Made by a program: the position numbers and the translations under genes | The notes under the pieces: generated by a model | What the model saw: only the letters and a program-made list of their open reading frames with translations | Databases searched by the model: none | Told to the model about the DNA's origin: nothing | Origin: Ailurus styani | Taxonomy: Eukaryota > Chordata > Mammalia > Carnivora > Ailuridae | Length of the DNA stretch: 64,000 nucleotides | Direction of reading: 5' to 3' | Assembly (NCBI GenBank): GCA_002007465.1 | Contig: LNAC01000039.1 | Location: 2,678,178-2,742,177, forward strand | In this document: in pieces, positions 36,760 through 48,328 of the stretch | How positions within the stretch are numbered: the stretch's first letter is position 1 | Layout: every line of letters starts with the position of its first letter

Positions 36760-36886
36760 TCTCTAAGAAAAAAAAATGCACTTACATGTGCTTATTTTGC
36801 TCTTCTCATTATTATGACTATTGTTGTTATTTGTCTTGTTACAGAAGGCGCTCATTTCTTTCCCCCAGGCGAAAAAATTTTTAAAA

Positions 36887-36892
36887 AATAAA
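36887..36892 (+). terminator. Candidate distal polyadenylation signal of SOBP
   Basis: AATAAA lies in an A-rich context and is followed by GTTAGTACGTTTTAAAAG. The two signals are 133 bp apart and may both be used. Confidence 0.45.
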
Positions 36893-37954
36893 GTTAGTAC
36901 GTTTTAAAAGATGCTGAGACAGAGGGGCGACGCTGGCCTTCCTGACTGGTGGTGTATCACGCTTGCGTACAGACAAGAGCCCACTGGTCTGTGTGAGGGT
37001 CTGCTTCCCCTGCATGCCCTTTGTGACGACACGAAGGGACATGCGTAGTAAGGTCCTGGGCCTGTAGACTGGGTGTCCCTCCCAACTGTCCTCCCAGTCC
37101 TGATCAGGGTTGGGTTTTTTGGCCCCAAGGAGCACCATCCAGTTGCAAACTTCCCCATCGGGTTTCATTCCCACCCGGACATCATCTCACCCCTTCTGCC
37201 CCCTTCTCGGGGCTGGGAGATGTTTTCTGTGTTAACTTTACAAGAATGAGTGGGTCAATCTGGTTTCTCCTTGGTACCTGAATTAAACATCAGAAAATTT
37301 CTAAGGTGGGTAGTACGTTAGTACCTAGTTCTAACCAATGTCCACCCATCTCATCCTCTTGTTCTGCCTGTGAAAAAAACTGAAACCTAGAAAGGTGAAC
37401 TGATTTGCTGAGTCCCACATGGGCATGGTTTAACTTATCCAAAAAATGTAGGCACCGTCAACAGTTTCTTCTAAGAGACATTCCTAGGAGCGGATTCTGG
37501 AGACGGAGTTTCTTTCTCTCATGGAAAGACAGACCCTCGCAGGTTCCTGGTGTGGGGTTATGTTTACGACGACAACTCTGTCAGAGCTCCATAGGCCCAG
37601 CTGAGGACGTGCCAGGGGCCCAGACACCCAGCTGTGGTTGTCTGGGGCAGAGTCCCAGGTAGGATTATTCTTCTGGACTTGGTCATAAAGACAATCATCC
37701 AGGATGCTGATTTTGCTATTGTCGTAGTCCAAGATTGTTGAGCAAACATTTTGACCCTTCTAGAAACAAAAGATTTACCTTTGCTCCAACATGAGACGAT
37801 TTCATGGCATCTCAGTAGACATAAGCACACTTTTCCCTTCCCTTCCTTTTCCTAGTCTCCGTGTTCCCTAAATGCAAAATCCTCTTGGGCTATCAAAACT
37901 ATCTATAAAAAGAAATAGAAATCAGAAAATCAACAGTTTCTAGCATATGTTGAG

Positions 37955-38130
37955 TGTATGTACATTGGCTTCATTCGATGCTCAGAGTAACCCTATGAGA
38001 AAGGTCTTGTTATTTTTCCTTTATTATAAAAGAAGAACCAAAAGCTCAGTAGGTTTAATAATTGCCCAATATGAAAGGCCAGTGAGTCGCAGAATGGGAT
38101 TCAAATCCATGAGGTTTGGGGCCAGAGCCC
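37955..38130 (+). mobile_element. MIR 3'-half remnant
   Basis: CTCAGAGTAACCCTATGAGA, then TAATTGCCCAATATGAAAGG and GAATGGGATTCAAATCCATG, are in MIR order. Confidence 0.75.
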
Positions 38131-38729
38131 AGGCCGCATGTTCAATCTGGAGAAAAACGGATGACATCTTCATGAAGAGTCGTTTTTACTTCCTGTAAAT
38201 TTGGCAGTGATTTGGTTTTGTTCCAAAGTGGTCCTCAATTTTAAACTAAGCCAGAGGGCTGAGCATTCATGGTTACAGGCCACCGCATCTTATCGGGTGT
38301 GGGAAAGTGCTGAGGCCACTCCACTTCCTGAGAAACGAGTCAGGCAGGGTCTTCCTTGTTGGTTATCAAACAAACCCCCACTGGACCGGGGGCCCCATGT
38401 CTGATGCTAAGGGGAGACAGGAAGGAGAATAAAGTTGACAGTCCTTGCCCTCGTAGTTTACAGGTAATGGGAAGATGGGCTGTGGGAAAGATGGACCACT
38501 TCTTGGTCTCACCAGGAATCCCCCTGGGTATTTTCCAAGGTTTATGGAATTGCACACCGGGAGCCTAGATTCACAGCTTTGCAAAGCCTCCCTCCCCCTG
38601 CACTGTAGGTGCTCCCCGGACAATGGGAGGACAGTTTGAGCCATAAGCAGGCCTAGAGGTGTCAGCTCATGCTCCCTACTTGAGGTGCCCGAAGGCCAGA
38701 CCCCAGGCCTAGGTACAATGGCACTCAAG

Positions 38730-39420
38730 ATGGATACTGCTTCCCTCCAATTCTTGGCTTCTCCTCTACCAGCTACAACAGGGCCTCGCCCTGGGACATG
38801 TCACATCTGCTCACAAGCCCTTAGTGGTTCCCTATAGAAGCAAAGCCAAGGGCCTAGTGGGACAAGCGGAGCCCTCTGGGGTTGGTCCCTGCTGGCCTAG
38901 CCAGGGCCACCTGCTCTCTGCTGGTGCGGCAGGCACTGTTTCCAGATGTCCCTGCTCTTGGCCCATCCTCCGTCTTTGCACGTCCAGGGGCCTCTGCCTT
39001 ATATGTCTTTCCCTCATCTTCCCTGGCCAGTTTCTACAACTCATCAGCACTCAGCCAACCGCTTGGGTGATGCTCTCTGGGGAGTCTGGGGGAAACACTG
39101 GCTTCCCTCCCATGTTGGGCCAAGAGCCCTTCCATGACCCATTCCGTCCCAGTGCACCTCACACTCTGCTTGTCTAGCTGCTTGCCTGTCTGTGCCCTTT
39201 GCTAGTCTGCAAAGTCCTTGAGGGTGCAGATCCTGTCTTATTTGCCTTGGATCTCCTGGGCCCAGCACAGGGGAAACCCTTATGATGATGACGATGATTA
39301 ATGCAATGAATAAACCACCCCTTCAAATCTCAGCTTACATGCCACCCCTCCATGAAGTCAAGCCTGATCTCCCTGTGGCACCGTTCACTGCCCCTCCCTT
39401 GGGCTCTCAGGGCTCTTGAT
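38730..39420 (+). mobile_element. Probable L2 LINE 3'-end remnant
   Basis: CAAAGTCCTTGAGGGTGCAG ATCCTGTC and GCCCAGCACAGGGG, then CATGAAGTCAAGCCTGATCT, resemble L2 3' consensus pieces (CCTTGAGGGCAGGGAC, CCAGCACAGTG, GAAGCCTTCCCTGA). The boundaries are guessed. Confidence 0.5.
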
Positions 39421-40039
39421 TAAATGAAAAAGGCCACCTCTTCCCATGTCATCTGGGCTCCTTGCATGTAGGCCCATGTGGCCCTCCTAATTGCATCATT
39501 GAAGCACAGTTGTCCATGCTTGGAAGAGCAGATGGGGGCTGAGCTGGGGCACGAGTCCAACCTGATGGTGGAAGAGGGCAGGACAAGCCTGACGGCCAGA
39601 GCCTTTGTACAGCGAACACAGGAAGCCTGCAGGGCGCCATTTTGTTTCTGGTGCTCACGGGAGGGGGGGGCGCCAGCGTCACCCTTGCTTCAGCCCATGG
39701 GGCAGTCCACCTCTGGCTTCTTCTGGATGCAGGGAGCTACACAGGAGAGTAAGACTCCATCACAGCCCCAGAGTTTCTGTGCTGTGCAATGATTCCAGGT
39801 TGTGAAACTATGACGTTTTTGATCTAGGAGAGCCTTAGAGACAAGGTAACCTCTAAGTGTGACCCTTGGACACTCTCAGAGATGGGAAGAGAGGCTCCAG
39901 TGCCCAGAAAGGGCCTCTTAGTTTATCATGCTGACCATGGCTGGAATGAACAGCTGCCGCCAGTGTGTGGCATTCTTCTAGTGAAAAGGGCCCTCCGCCG
40001 AGACAGGTGTCCCTCTGGACATGGCCCCAGGGCAGGCTT

Positions 40040-40210
40040 TCCACACGTTCACTTGTTTGGTTCTCACAACAGCCTCGTGAGGGCGGCACTGCTGTTATCA
40101 TCAGTCCCTTTTCATAGCCGGGGAAACTGAGGCATGAAGATGAGGGGGCTTCCTGTCCAGGCGCTACACACAGTAAGAGGCAGGGCCCAGCGCGGACTCT
40201 GGTGTCCACA
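40040..40210 (+). mobile_element. MIR 3'-half remnant
   Basis: GGTTCTCACAACAGCCTCGT GAGGG and GGGGAAACTGAGGCATGAAG are characteristic of the MIR core and 3' part. Confidence 0.8.
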
Positions 40211-41224
40211 CTGCCCACAGCGCTGTCCAGCCGCCTCCCCAAGGCCCAGGACGCCCGATGGCTCAGCCTGCAGAGCAGGGTTCAGGTCATTGACTTGGTG
40301 CCTACAGCATGAGATCGAGATGCTGTTGACCTTTCTGTTAGGAGAGGGGGAAAACTCTCCTCCCACTTTTCCTCACATGTGGTTTTGAACAACATCAAAA
40401 AGGCAACTGTCAGCATACCTGCAGGTAAAGTTTGAGGGAGAAGGGGGCAGGGGGCGCTGTTCCAGCAGCTCGGAGAGAGGGAGAGAGAGGAGGGAGGAGA
40501 GAGGCACTTTGTGAGCCATTTCTGGAGCCGGGAGAAAGGGGGCACTGGGCTGTTTTCCATTCCCCGTGGTGCTGATGCTTTGAGCTGTAAGCTGAAACTT
40601 GTCCCCTGCTCCTTGTGTAGATGGGCAATGGGGTGGCCCACCAGAGCAGTGGCGGAGCTACCGGGGTCCCCCTGGGCTGTGTCACTCCACACAGACTCTA
40701 GGGGGCTGAATCCAAGCCCCACAGCCACTTCTGGGCATTGCTGGTGGACTAAGCCGACAGAGTAAATGAACAGAAACACCAACAGCCTCCCCATGCCAGA
40801 CGCCACGACAGGGGCAGTCACTCAGATGGTCTCAGGCAACGGTCACAAAACCACATGCTCTGTGTGCAAGCTGCATTTCTGGATCAGGAAGGCACCGTCC
40901 AGGAAGATGAAGCGACGGGCTTGGGTTGCGGAGCTCGTGAGCACTAGAGCCCACATTTGGACCCTCTATCCCCTCGTGCACGCCCTTTTGAGGGCACCGC
41001 AGCTGCAGAAATACCAGCGTCAACTCAGGTCATAACTCAGTCTGAATCTGAATCGGCCAACAGAACACATGCCTGGTGATGTCATTGCAGCCTGCTTCCA
41101 GACCTCTGGGAACATATCATGCTCTTTCCTCACCCATTTCTCACATGCAGGGTTGGGCCAAATCAAGAAGGAGTGAAATCTACTGCTAATTTTAATGGAC
41201 ATGTATCCAGTGTGCACAAAATGC

Positions 41225-41395
41225 CATTTAGTTGCATCCCTTTATTTATGCCTCATAGCAACCCTGTGAGGGTGCTGAGGTTATTCCCATTTTATAGATG
41301 AGGAAATGGAGCACACAGAGGCTAAGTGAGGGCGAAGTCTGAAAGTGCATTTGGTCAGTCTGATACCAGAGCCCACATTTAACCAGCACACGCCC
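41225..41395 (+). mobile_element. MIR 3'-half remnant
   Basis: CTCATAGCAACCCTGTGAGG and CCATTTTATAGATGAGGAAA followed by CACAGAGGCTAAGTG match MIR closely. Confidence 0.85.
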
Positions 41396-42163
41396 ACATT
41401 AGCCTCCCTCTTGTGGGTGGATAGATGCCTGCACACGTGAATAAAAGAGCATTTAATTGATGAACGTGTGGCCCGATTTTACACCAGTCACTTTCACACA
41501 TGTCATCTCCTCTTTGAGATCAATCCTGGAAGTGACGTAGAGGAGCCCAGAAGTGGCGCCAATCGCTTGAGTTACAGGAGAAGTCGACTGCCCCCATCTC
41601 CTTTACCTTACCACCATGGATTCCTGTTCCGAACGGGAGCACTCTTCTTTACAAACACTGCCAGCCTCCTAATCCAACACATGGGCGTGCTCAAGAGGAC
41701 TCCCACCACAGCTCTTTACTCCCACTCATCTGCTTTGCTTCCACCAGCTGTACCTTCCTCAGGTGAGGGAGGACTGAGGGTTTGGTGGGTAGGTCACGGC
41801 GGCCGCGCCTTCCATCATCCACTGTGGGAGCAGTGTTAGTGGAGTCCTTCTGATCTCCTCCACACCTTCTGTGTCCCCTTCCCTATTTCCTGCTCTGGGC
41901 TTCCCTCCCGAGCTTCTATGGGTGAGGCTGTTGGGAAGCCATGGTGTCCGATCAGCTGGTGAGGGGCCACCACCTCCCCACCAGCTGTGTGGACACGGAT
42001 GCTGGGGCAGAGGAGCATGCCGTCTCAGCTGGAAGGCACCTGTCACTTCCCCTCTGCTACTCCTCATGTAAGCACGTCACATGCCATTTAAATGTCCCAC
42101 AGAAGATAATTTCCGATATGTGAAACCCTTGAAAAAACATTTGTGTCAGAAAGGCTCGTGGGA

Positions 42164-42360
42164 GGGGCGCCTGGTTGGGGCAGTTGGTTGACTATCCAAT
42201 GCTTGCTTTCGGCTCAGCTTGGGATCTCAGGGTCATAAGATCGAGCCCTGTGTGGGGCTCTGTGGTCAGCACGGAGTCTGAGATTCTCTCTCCCTCTCCC
42301 TCTGCCCCTCTCCCCATCATTCTCTCTCTCTCAAATAAATAATCTTAAAAAAAAAAAAAA
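42164..42360 (+). mobile_element. CAN-SINE, forward orientation
   Basis: Head GGGGCGCCTGGTTGGGGCAG, body with CTCTCCCTCTGCCCC, tail CAAATAAATAATCTT plus about 14 A. AGAAAGGC is found at 42148-42155 and 42369-42376 and is the likely target-site duplication. Confidence 0.92.
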
Positions 42361-42784
42361 CAAATAAGAGAAAGGCACCTGTGAATGAGTGAGCTCTGAA
42401 GACCTGCCCTTCGACCTTGGTAACGAAAGGGGCGTGGCTCCCGAAGCATATTTAACCAGAACCTTTAGCCTATGTGGTCATCCCCCCCCCCACTTCTTTC
42501 TAGGTTTATTTACACAAAAGGGAAAGATTATTACAAAATAAAAACAACGGAAACAACTACAGGTAGAAAGAAAGAAGAGTTTTATAAAGCAACATTCCCA
42601 GCACCCCCAGACCCCCACCCTCTGCCAAGACCTTCCTTCCAGGCCTCGCCATTTGGTCTCAGTGTCTCCCTCACATACAGTAGCTGGATTATGGCTTAGG
42701 ACCAAAGACCAGGCACGAAAGGAGATATTTTTATACTTATTGATTCTTTAAAAAAAGAGTTTGTTTTCATGAAACTTTAATTCA

Positions 42785-42855
42785 TTTTTTCTTCTTCTTT
42801 TTTTCCTTTCTTTCTTTTTATTTATTTTTTCTTTTTTTTTCTTTTTTATTTTTAG
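42785..42855 (+). repeat. T-rich pyrimidine tract
   Basis: TTTTTTCTTCTTCTTT and CCTTTCTTTCTTTTTATTT follow each other without clear repeat ends. It may be a decayed SINE or LINE tail. Confidence 0.8.
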
Positions 42856-43454
42856 CCTAACGGCTACACATTTTATCCCTGTTCTTTGTGAAATGCTAAT
42901 CCAGCCCGGGGTTTTCGTTTTCCGGGTGTAACTTTTCAGAAATTGTATATCTGCATAGCAACCCAGCCGGGGCTGCCTATGTCCCAGTATCACATGTCAG
43001 AAAGATGAAAAGGACTCCAAATCTAAGCTCTCTACAAACTTGGCCCTCCAATCCTGCGGCAGAGAGCTCGCTGGCCTTAATAGAAATGGCAGGAGAGCCA
43101 TTTCAGGGCCAGAGAGGTGCAAACTTTTATCTTGTTGATGACAGAAAACGACACATGACCTCAGCTCCGCTCGGTGGGGACTATCAAACCAGAAACAAAG
43201 GCCGTATTTTCCTCTGCTCTCGTCCCTGCTGTCAGCTTCCAAGTGCAACCTGAGCCCGGATTCCGAACCCAGTGTCCAGATTAGAGATTGTTGACTCAGA
43301 TTTAGTGGTGAAACGTGAGCCCGGCTCTGTTGATGGCCGGCCTTGAAGGAGCAAGTTTACTCAAGCCAAGAGAGATTGTGTGTCAGACGAGAGCCTGGCT
43401 TCTCTTTATCACAAACTTCCTGATCTGCCTCTGTTTTAATAGTTTCCACCGCCA

Positions 43455-43545
43455 CCACCAAAGAGAGACACAGAGAGAGACAGACAGACAGAGACAAAGA
43501 GAGAGACACACAGAGGCAGAGAGGAGAGAGAAGTACCGCCCCAGC
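43455..43545 (+). repeat. Low-complexity GAGACA-rich tract
   Basis: GAGAGACACAGAGAGAGACA and GACAGACAGACAGAG units make up about 90 bp. Confidence 0.85.
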
Positions 43546-45137
43546 CCCATCTTCTCAGTGTCATAAATCAGGAAATTAACAAGTGTGTGGCCTTCGCCAC
43601 AGTCAAAGACAACGAGCTTTTGTGTTTCTTACTGGTGGCCAGCACTTAACAAAATCAGTGGAGAGCTCCACTCAGAAAGGATGAAAAATGGGGGCTTGAT
43701 CTTACCATTTAAAGGATATTTCCCCATACTCAGGCGCATGGCTTTTATGAGGCTCAAACATGGCTTAGGAACTCGCCTTCTTGGTCTGAAGGCAGGTCAT
43801 TAGGAGAAATCATTACATCGCTTTCCCTGTCTCTGTCTCTCTCTCCATTTTACTTTGGCACCCTCCTGGCTTTTCCTTGGCTTCTGATTTCATCCCTCTT
43901 TTAGATTCTCTGTGCCTTCAGTAATTTATGTGCAAGATATTTTCCCAAGCTCCAAATGTTTTTCCATTTGGCAAACCATGTCTGTAAGCTTCCACACAAT
44001 GTAACTGCAGAGTCCATTTGTACTAGAAAACATAAGCTTGGTTAATGGAAAAGCCTACCAAGCCAGTGCTGGTGACCCCGGGTGCCTGGGCTGCTGTGCG
44101 GACGGAGCCTCCTGGCCACCCCAGGGATGCAGGTGGGGGGGTGAGTGTCGGGGAGGAGTGTCTTTTCCAGGTTGCCACAGATGCTTGGCTTCTACCCTCC
44201 TTGTCTCCAAAAAGGAAAGAATTCCTTCCAAGCCTCTCTCTCGTATAGTTTTTGGAAGCTTTGGGGCACCATATGGAGAATCATTTCATGATTCTCCTGA
44301 TGGCTTTTACGTGAGCAGCTATAAATTGGATGGTTTCCTTCAGGTCTGATATCCCTAAAGTACCTGCTATGGATTGTTGGGAATAGGCACTGAATATGTT
44401 AGTCCTGTGCTGTTCTTGACAGAAAAGAAAACCCAGAACCCCTTTTGGTAGGAGATACTGTTATTTTGGGAAGTAAAAACTGGGGAGGGGGTGGGATGGG
44501 GTGCGGCATGCCTTTCCAGTTGGTCATTCGGGTGCTTTGCCCCAGTGACTTTTTCATTCCCAAGTCACGGACTTAGGACCGAAGCAGAAGTTGAGGCTAA
44601 TGCCTCTTCCCCAATGCAATGCTCGTTGGCTTCCCCCGCAGGGTTCTTAATAAGCCAAGTCAGGCTGGGCTGCTCCGTGATAGAGAGCAGGGGTGGGTGT
44701 GCTGGGGGCGGTGGTGGAGGGCAGGGTGTGGACTTAAGTCCAGTCACTTGTCGGGCATATCTAGACAGCATTTTGGCCTCCGAAATATGAGCTCTAGTCA
44801 CTGACACCCTGGCACCTTTTCTTCCCAAACAGTTGCAATGCAATCATACAAACTCCCTACCTACGTGTTTAAAAGGTGGCTCGTGAGGTGATTGACCCAA
44901 TGCTCTGTGGATGTAATAAGCAAATCAAAGGCAAAAAAGAAACCCTCTAATAAGCATCAGACTGTAGGCATGTGTTTTTAGGGTGTTTATTTTGCTTGGA
45001 TAGCATTTCCTTAACTCATTGAATTTCTCCGGCCCTCTATGTCAGTGCCAGGAGGGCAGAGGTTGGACGATATATTCTACTGAACCATTAGTGAGTGCGG
45101 AATCGAGCCTTTAAAGTGTTTCCCAGGCACTTTTAGG

Positions 45138-45192
<55 letters not shown>

Positions 45193-45225
45193 GGAGGGAG
45201 GGAGGAAGAAAGAAAGAAAAAAGAA
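45138..45225 (+). repeat. (GAAA)n and (GA)n purine microsatellite
   Basis: AAGAAAGAAAGAAAG, then a GA run, GGGA units and again GAAA, all purine on one strand. Confidence 0.95.
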
Positions 45226-46129
45226 AGAGCCATAAAAATCATAGTACAGAAGATTAGTTGGTGCTGGGAACTCATTCAGTCGGATGTATTTTTAGGCTTT
45301 TGTTTATCTTTCTTGATTGATAAAGTAATTATCAAAATGCGTTAGAAAATAATAGCCAACTGGTGAGAAAAAGAACAGTTGGGGGAAGAAAGCAATGGAG
45401 AAGCATCCACAGACTGTACTTTAGGCTTTCCAACGAAACCCTGTGAAAATTCTTCTTCTCTTTTGCCTTTCCCTTTTTTGGAGGGGGAGCTGCATAAAGC
45501 CCCCCCATCACACAGTAGCTGATGAACTCCCCCCAAAAAGGTTGCCCTCGGCTTCCCTTCCCTGAGTTCCCCTTTGCCTTTCCCCACCTTTCTCTATCTC
45601 TCTCCGCTCTGAAGTCCACCCCAGGCCAACCAGAAGCCCAGCAGATGTTTGTGTTCTATGCGCCAAATGGGAACCTGAAGGATCGACCAAATACCAGCCC
45701 CGCTGAGAGGTGGAACTAGGCCATCTGACATTAGAAACGCGGAACATGGGTCCATCCAGCAGGCCGGGTCTTCCAGGGAGCAGAAGGAGGGCTAGATAAT
45801 TAGCTGGCACAGACTATGTATTGGCCCATTGCTCTGCCTTCTGAAGAGCACACACAGGTCTTTTGCGGAGGCTTGGGGAGGTTGGGTGAGACCCTCCATG
45901 AGTCTACCACCCCAGCTGGCAGTCCTGGCCCACGATGGCCTCCCCTCATGCCAGAGCACCATGTGGCACCCTGACCATGGCTCCTGGCACAGGAAGGAGC
46001 AGGAGGTTAAGGACCACTAGCACTGGTAGCTTGGAAGTGCCATGTGGCTCCATAGACATCCCTGTCCCCCACACCCCTGCAGGACCGAATAAGAGAATGG
46101 ACAGAGACTGCTGGTACAGATGGAAGATC

Positions 46130-46290
46130 TAAGTTTCTGTTTCAGTGTCCCAATTTACCATTGTGAGTTGCTGACTGGATTGGTTTTTAAGGTCTGCGAG
46201 GCTTGGTTTCTCCATCAGTGATATGGAGACGGTAATACCTACTTTTGGGGTAACTTCCAGGATTAAATGATGGCATGTATGCTAGCTCTG
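46130..46290 (+). mobile_element. MIR remnant
   Basis: GGTTTCTCCATCAGTGATAT GGAGACGGTAATACC and CCAGGATTAAATGATGGCAT follow the middle of MIR. Confidence 0.6.
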
Positions 46291-46691
46291 GAAACCCTCT
46301 TTTCCCTCAGGCCCAGTCCGGACCTTTCCCTGCTCTGCCCTGTCCAGCAGGGGACCCGACCCTGGCTGAATTCAGCCAATGGGAACATGGGAGGATGTCT
46401 CTCCTTCCCTCTCTCTCTGCCTCAGACAGCTTCTCCAGCAGCAACCTCCTTCCCTCTGTGACTCCTGTCCCCTCTTGAAAGCCCTTGGCCTTGCAGCTTC
46501 CATTATACCTCCTCCCTTTGTGCCTTTGTCCTCAGGGTTACCTCGCTGTCCCCTGTGCAGCCAGTCCCCTTCACTGAGTCGCCTTGCATGAAAATGTCTG
46601 TGGTGTTATCTGTCTTCCTGGTGGGACCTTGGCTGATAGAGTGTGCGCATGTGCCAACAGGTCGCCCACCTGCATTGAAACAGGCCCCCTG

Positions 46692-46729
46692 CTCTCTGCT
46701 TGGCAGGAAGCCTGCTTCTCCCTCTCCCA

Positions 46730-46765
<36 letters not shown>

Positions 46766-46808
46766 AAATAAATAAATAAATAAATACACTAGAAAAGAAA
46801 AAGAAAAA
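46692..46808 (+). mobile_element. 5'-truncated CAN-SINE with perfect target-site duplication
   Basis: Only the 3' half is present (GGCAGGAAGCCTGCTTCTCC, a (CT)n tract, TCAAATAAATAAATAAA and an A-rich tail). GAAACAGGCCCCCTG occurs at 46677-46691 and 46809-46823, a perfect 15-bp duplication, so the element was truncated at insertion and not by later deletion. Confidence 0.92.
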
Positions 46809-47651
46809 GAAACAGGCCCCCTGAGGGTCTCCTTCCACAAAGGGCACGGGGTGGGGGGTGGGGGGCAGGGCTCCTCTCCTGGACCTTCTCACCCAAGTCA
46901 TCAGATCAGGGACTTGACCCACAAGGTCAGGATCTTCTTGGGCCGGTGGTCAGTCTGAAACAATTTCTAGAGAGGTTCCTCAACCTCAGGAATTATGAAG
47001 ACAGAAAAAAACAGGGTAAGAATTATGTATATTTTTATCATAGATCAGCTTAAAATATATACGATGATAAAAAGACATCCAGTGGCCTCCTGGTATGCCT
47101 TTCATTTACTCTCTGCTGAGGAGCATATAGGTGATGGGGTCTGGTCTGTCTCGGCTCTTCTAGGTTTGCTGACCTTTCTCTGTGTCTCCCGCTGTTCCAC
47201 AACAGCTAGCGTCTTCTCCTTGCCCAGCCTGGCTGGAGGTCCTCCTGGGTTTCCGTGAGCGAGTATAGAGTTGTGTCATTGTATTGCCTAGGAAAGCTGC
47301 CTGCGCCATCCTTTCCCTTGTTTTTTGCTCTCTCCTCAGGCCTGTCTCTCAGTCTACCTCCTGTCTTCTGGTCTGCTGTGCTGTGGGGATGGAGAAGGTT
47401 GTACCTCCTTTTGGCAGGAAGAGTAACTTCCTCATTGAGGTCAGGATTGAAAATGAGTTTCCCCATTGGGCAGAAAGAAGGAGGCCCACACTTCCTGTGT
47501 TGTGTTATTAATTGGCTGCCCCTCCCCTGCCTGTGGCCGCTTTGAATCAGGACTGTCGCGCTTAACCATTTCCTGCCCAACACTGGGAAGGCTACAAAGG
47601 TGCTGTGGGAGTTACAAAGCGCTTTCTGTGTAATTATGAGACTTTGTGGGC

Positions 47652-47787
47652 CATTGCTCAAGAGGCATCCCTTTCTCGCAGATTCCTAAATCATTAACAG
47701 TGTAGAGCCGGAGTGGACTTTACTGTTCCTATGGTTCCAGGCACCCACTGAGGCAACATGGAGGAGCTGAGGAAGGCTGAGGGGGGT
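47652..47787 (+). repeat. Dispersed direct duplication, copy 1
   Basis: It shares a core of about 120 bp with copy 2, 541 bp downstream: CATCCCTTTCTCGCAGATTC versus CATCCCTTTCTCACGGATTC, then AACAGTGTAGAGCCGGAGTG versus AACAGTGTAGAGCCAGAGTG, and GAGGAAGGCTGAGGGGGG at the end. Confidence 0.9.
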
Positions 47788-48186
47788 GTGCTAGCCCTGC
47801 TCCTGGCCTGGGGGGAGGAGTCAGTGCCCAAGATGTTCCCTGGAAGCAGGGGAGCCGAGTCCAGAAGGAGAGGGGCTGAGGCGGAGGAAGATAGGACGGC
47901 GGTGCCCTCCTCTGAGGAGGATACTTAGTTCATCTTTCTCACCCCCATCCCCACAGGCAGAATTATGTTATTTCATCTCAAAGAGACAGGCCTTGAAAGA
48001 CATTCTTTATAGGTAAGGCCTTTCTCCTCTCCTTTTCTAGAATTCATGTCATTCGTATTAAAGTAACCAAACAACATGGGAGCACTTTAAACATTTCAGT
48101 GACTTCACATATGACATTTGGCACTGAAGCGTAGAGTTGGGAGTCCTTTGGAGGGTACATTTGTGCACCCCAAATCTCCTGGATGG

Positions 48187-48328
48187 CATTGCTGCAACTT
48201 TGGGGTCATCCCTTTCTCACGGATTCCTAAATTGGTAACAGTGTAGAGCCAGAGTGGACTTTATTGCTCCTATGGTTCCATGCCCCTACTGAAGCAACAT
48301 GGGAGAACTAAGGAAGGCTGAGGGGGTT
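48187..48328 (+). repeat. Dispersed direct duplication, copy 2
   Basis: This is the partner of the copy at 47.7 kb, with scattered substitutions and a slightly longer left part. The two may be an old local duplication or two copies of a repeat family that I do not recognise. Confidence 0.9.

Larger units (their letters stand above)
34386..36910 (+). other. SOBP: SOBP last exon, 3' untranslated region
   Basis: The exon follows a strong acceptor: CCCCTTCTTCTCTTTTCCCAG ends at 34385. No long frame continues from the SOBP stop. The sequence has a 3'UTR character: AT-rich segments (about 34990-35170), an A-rich purine tract (35640-35740), a GC-rich block (35816-35905), and then candidate poly(A) signals AATAAA at 36754-36759 and 36887-36892. 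An 18-kb last intron before a UTR-only exon fits what I recall of the mammalian SOBP gene. The exon holds a 395-N gap. The exact 3' end (about 36.77 or 36.91 kb) cannot be decided from sequence alone, and the exon boundary itself is inferred. Confidence 0.7.

Noticed and set aside
36034..36781. Open frames of about 200 codons across 36.0-36.8 kb
   Set aside because: They consist mainly of unknown residues from the assembly gap and low-complexity flanks; no real coding signal remains.
40282..40821. 179-codon minus-strand frame
   Set aside because: It runs through L2/MIR-type intergenic DNA and has no family features.
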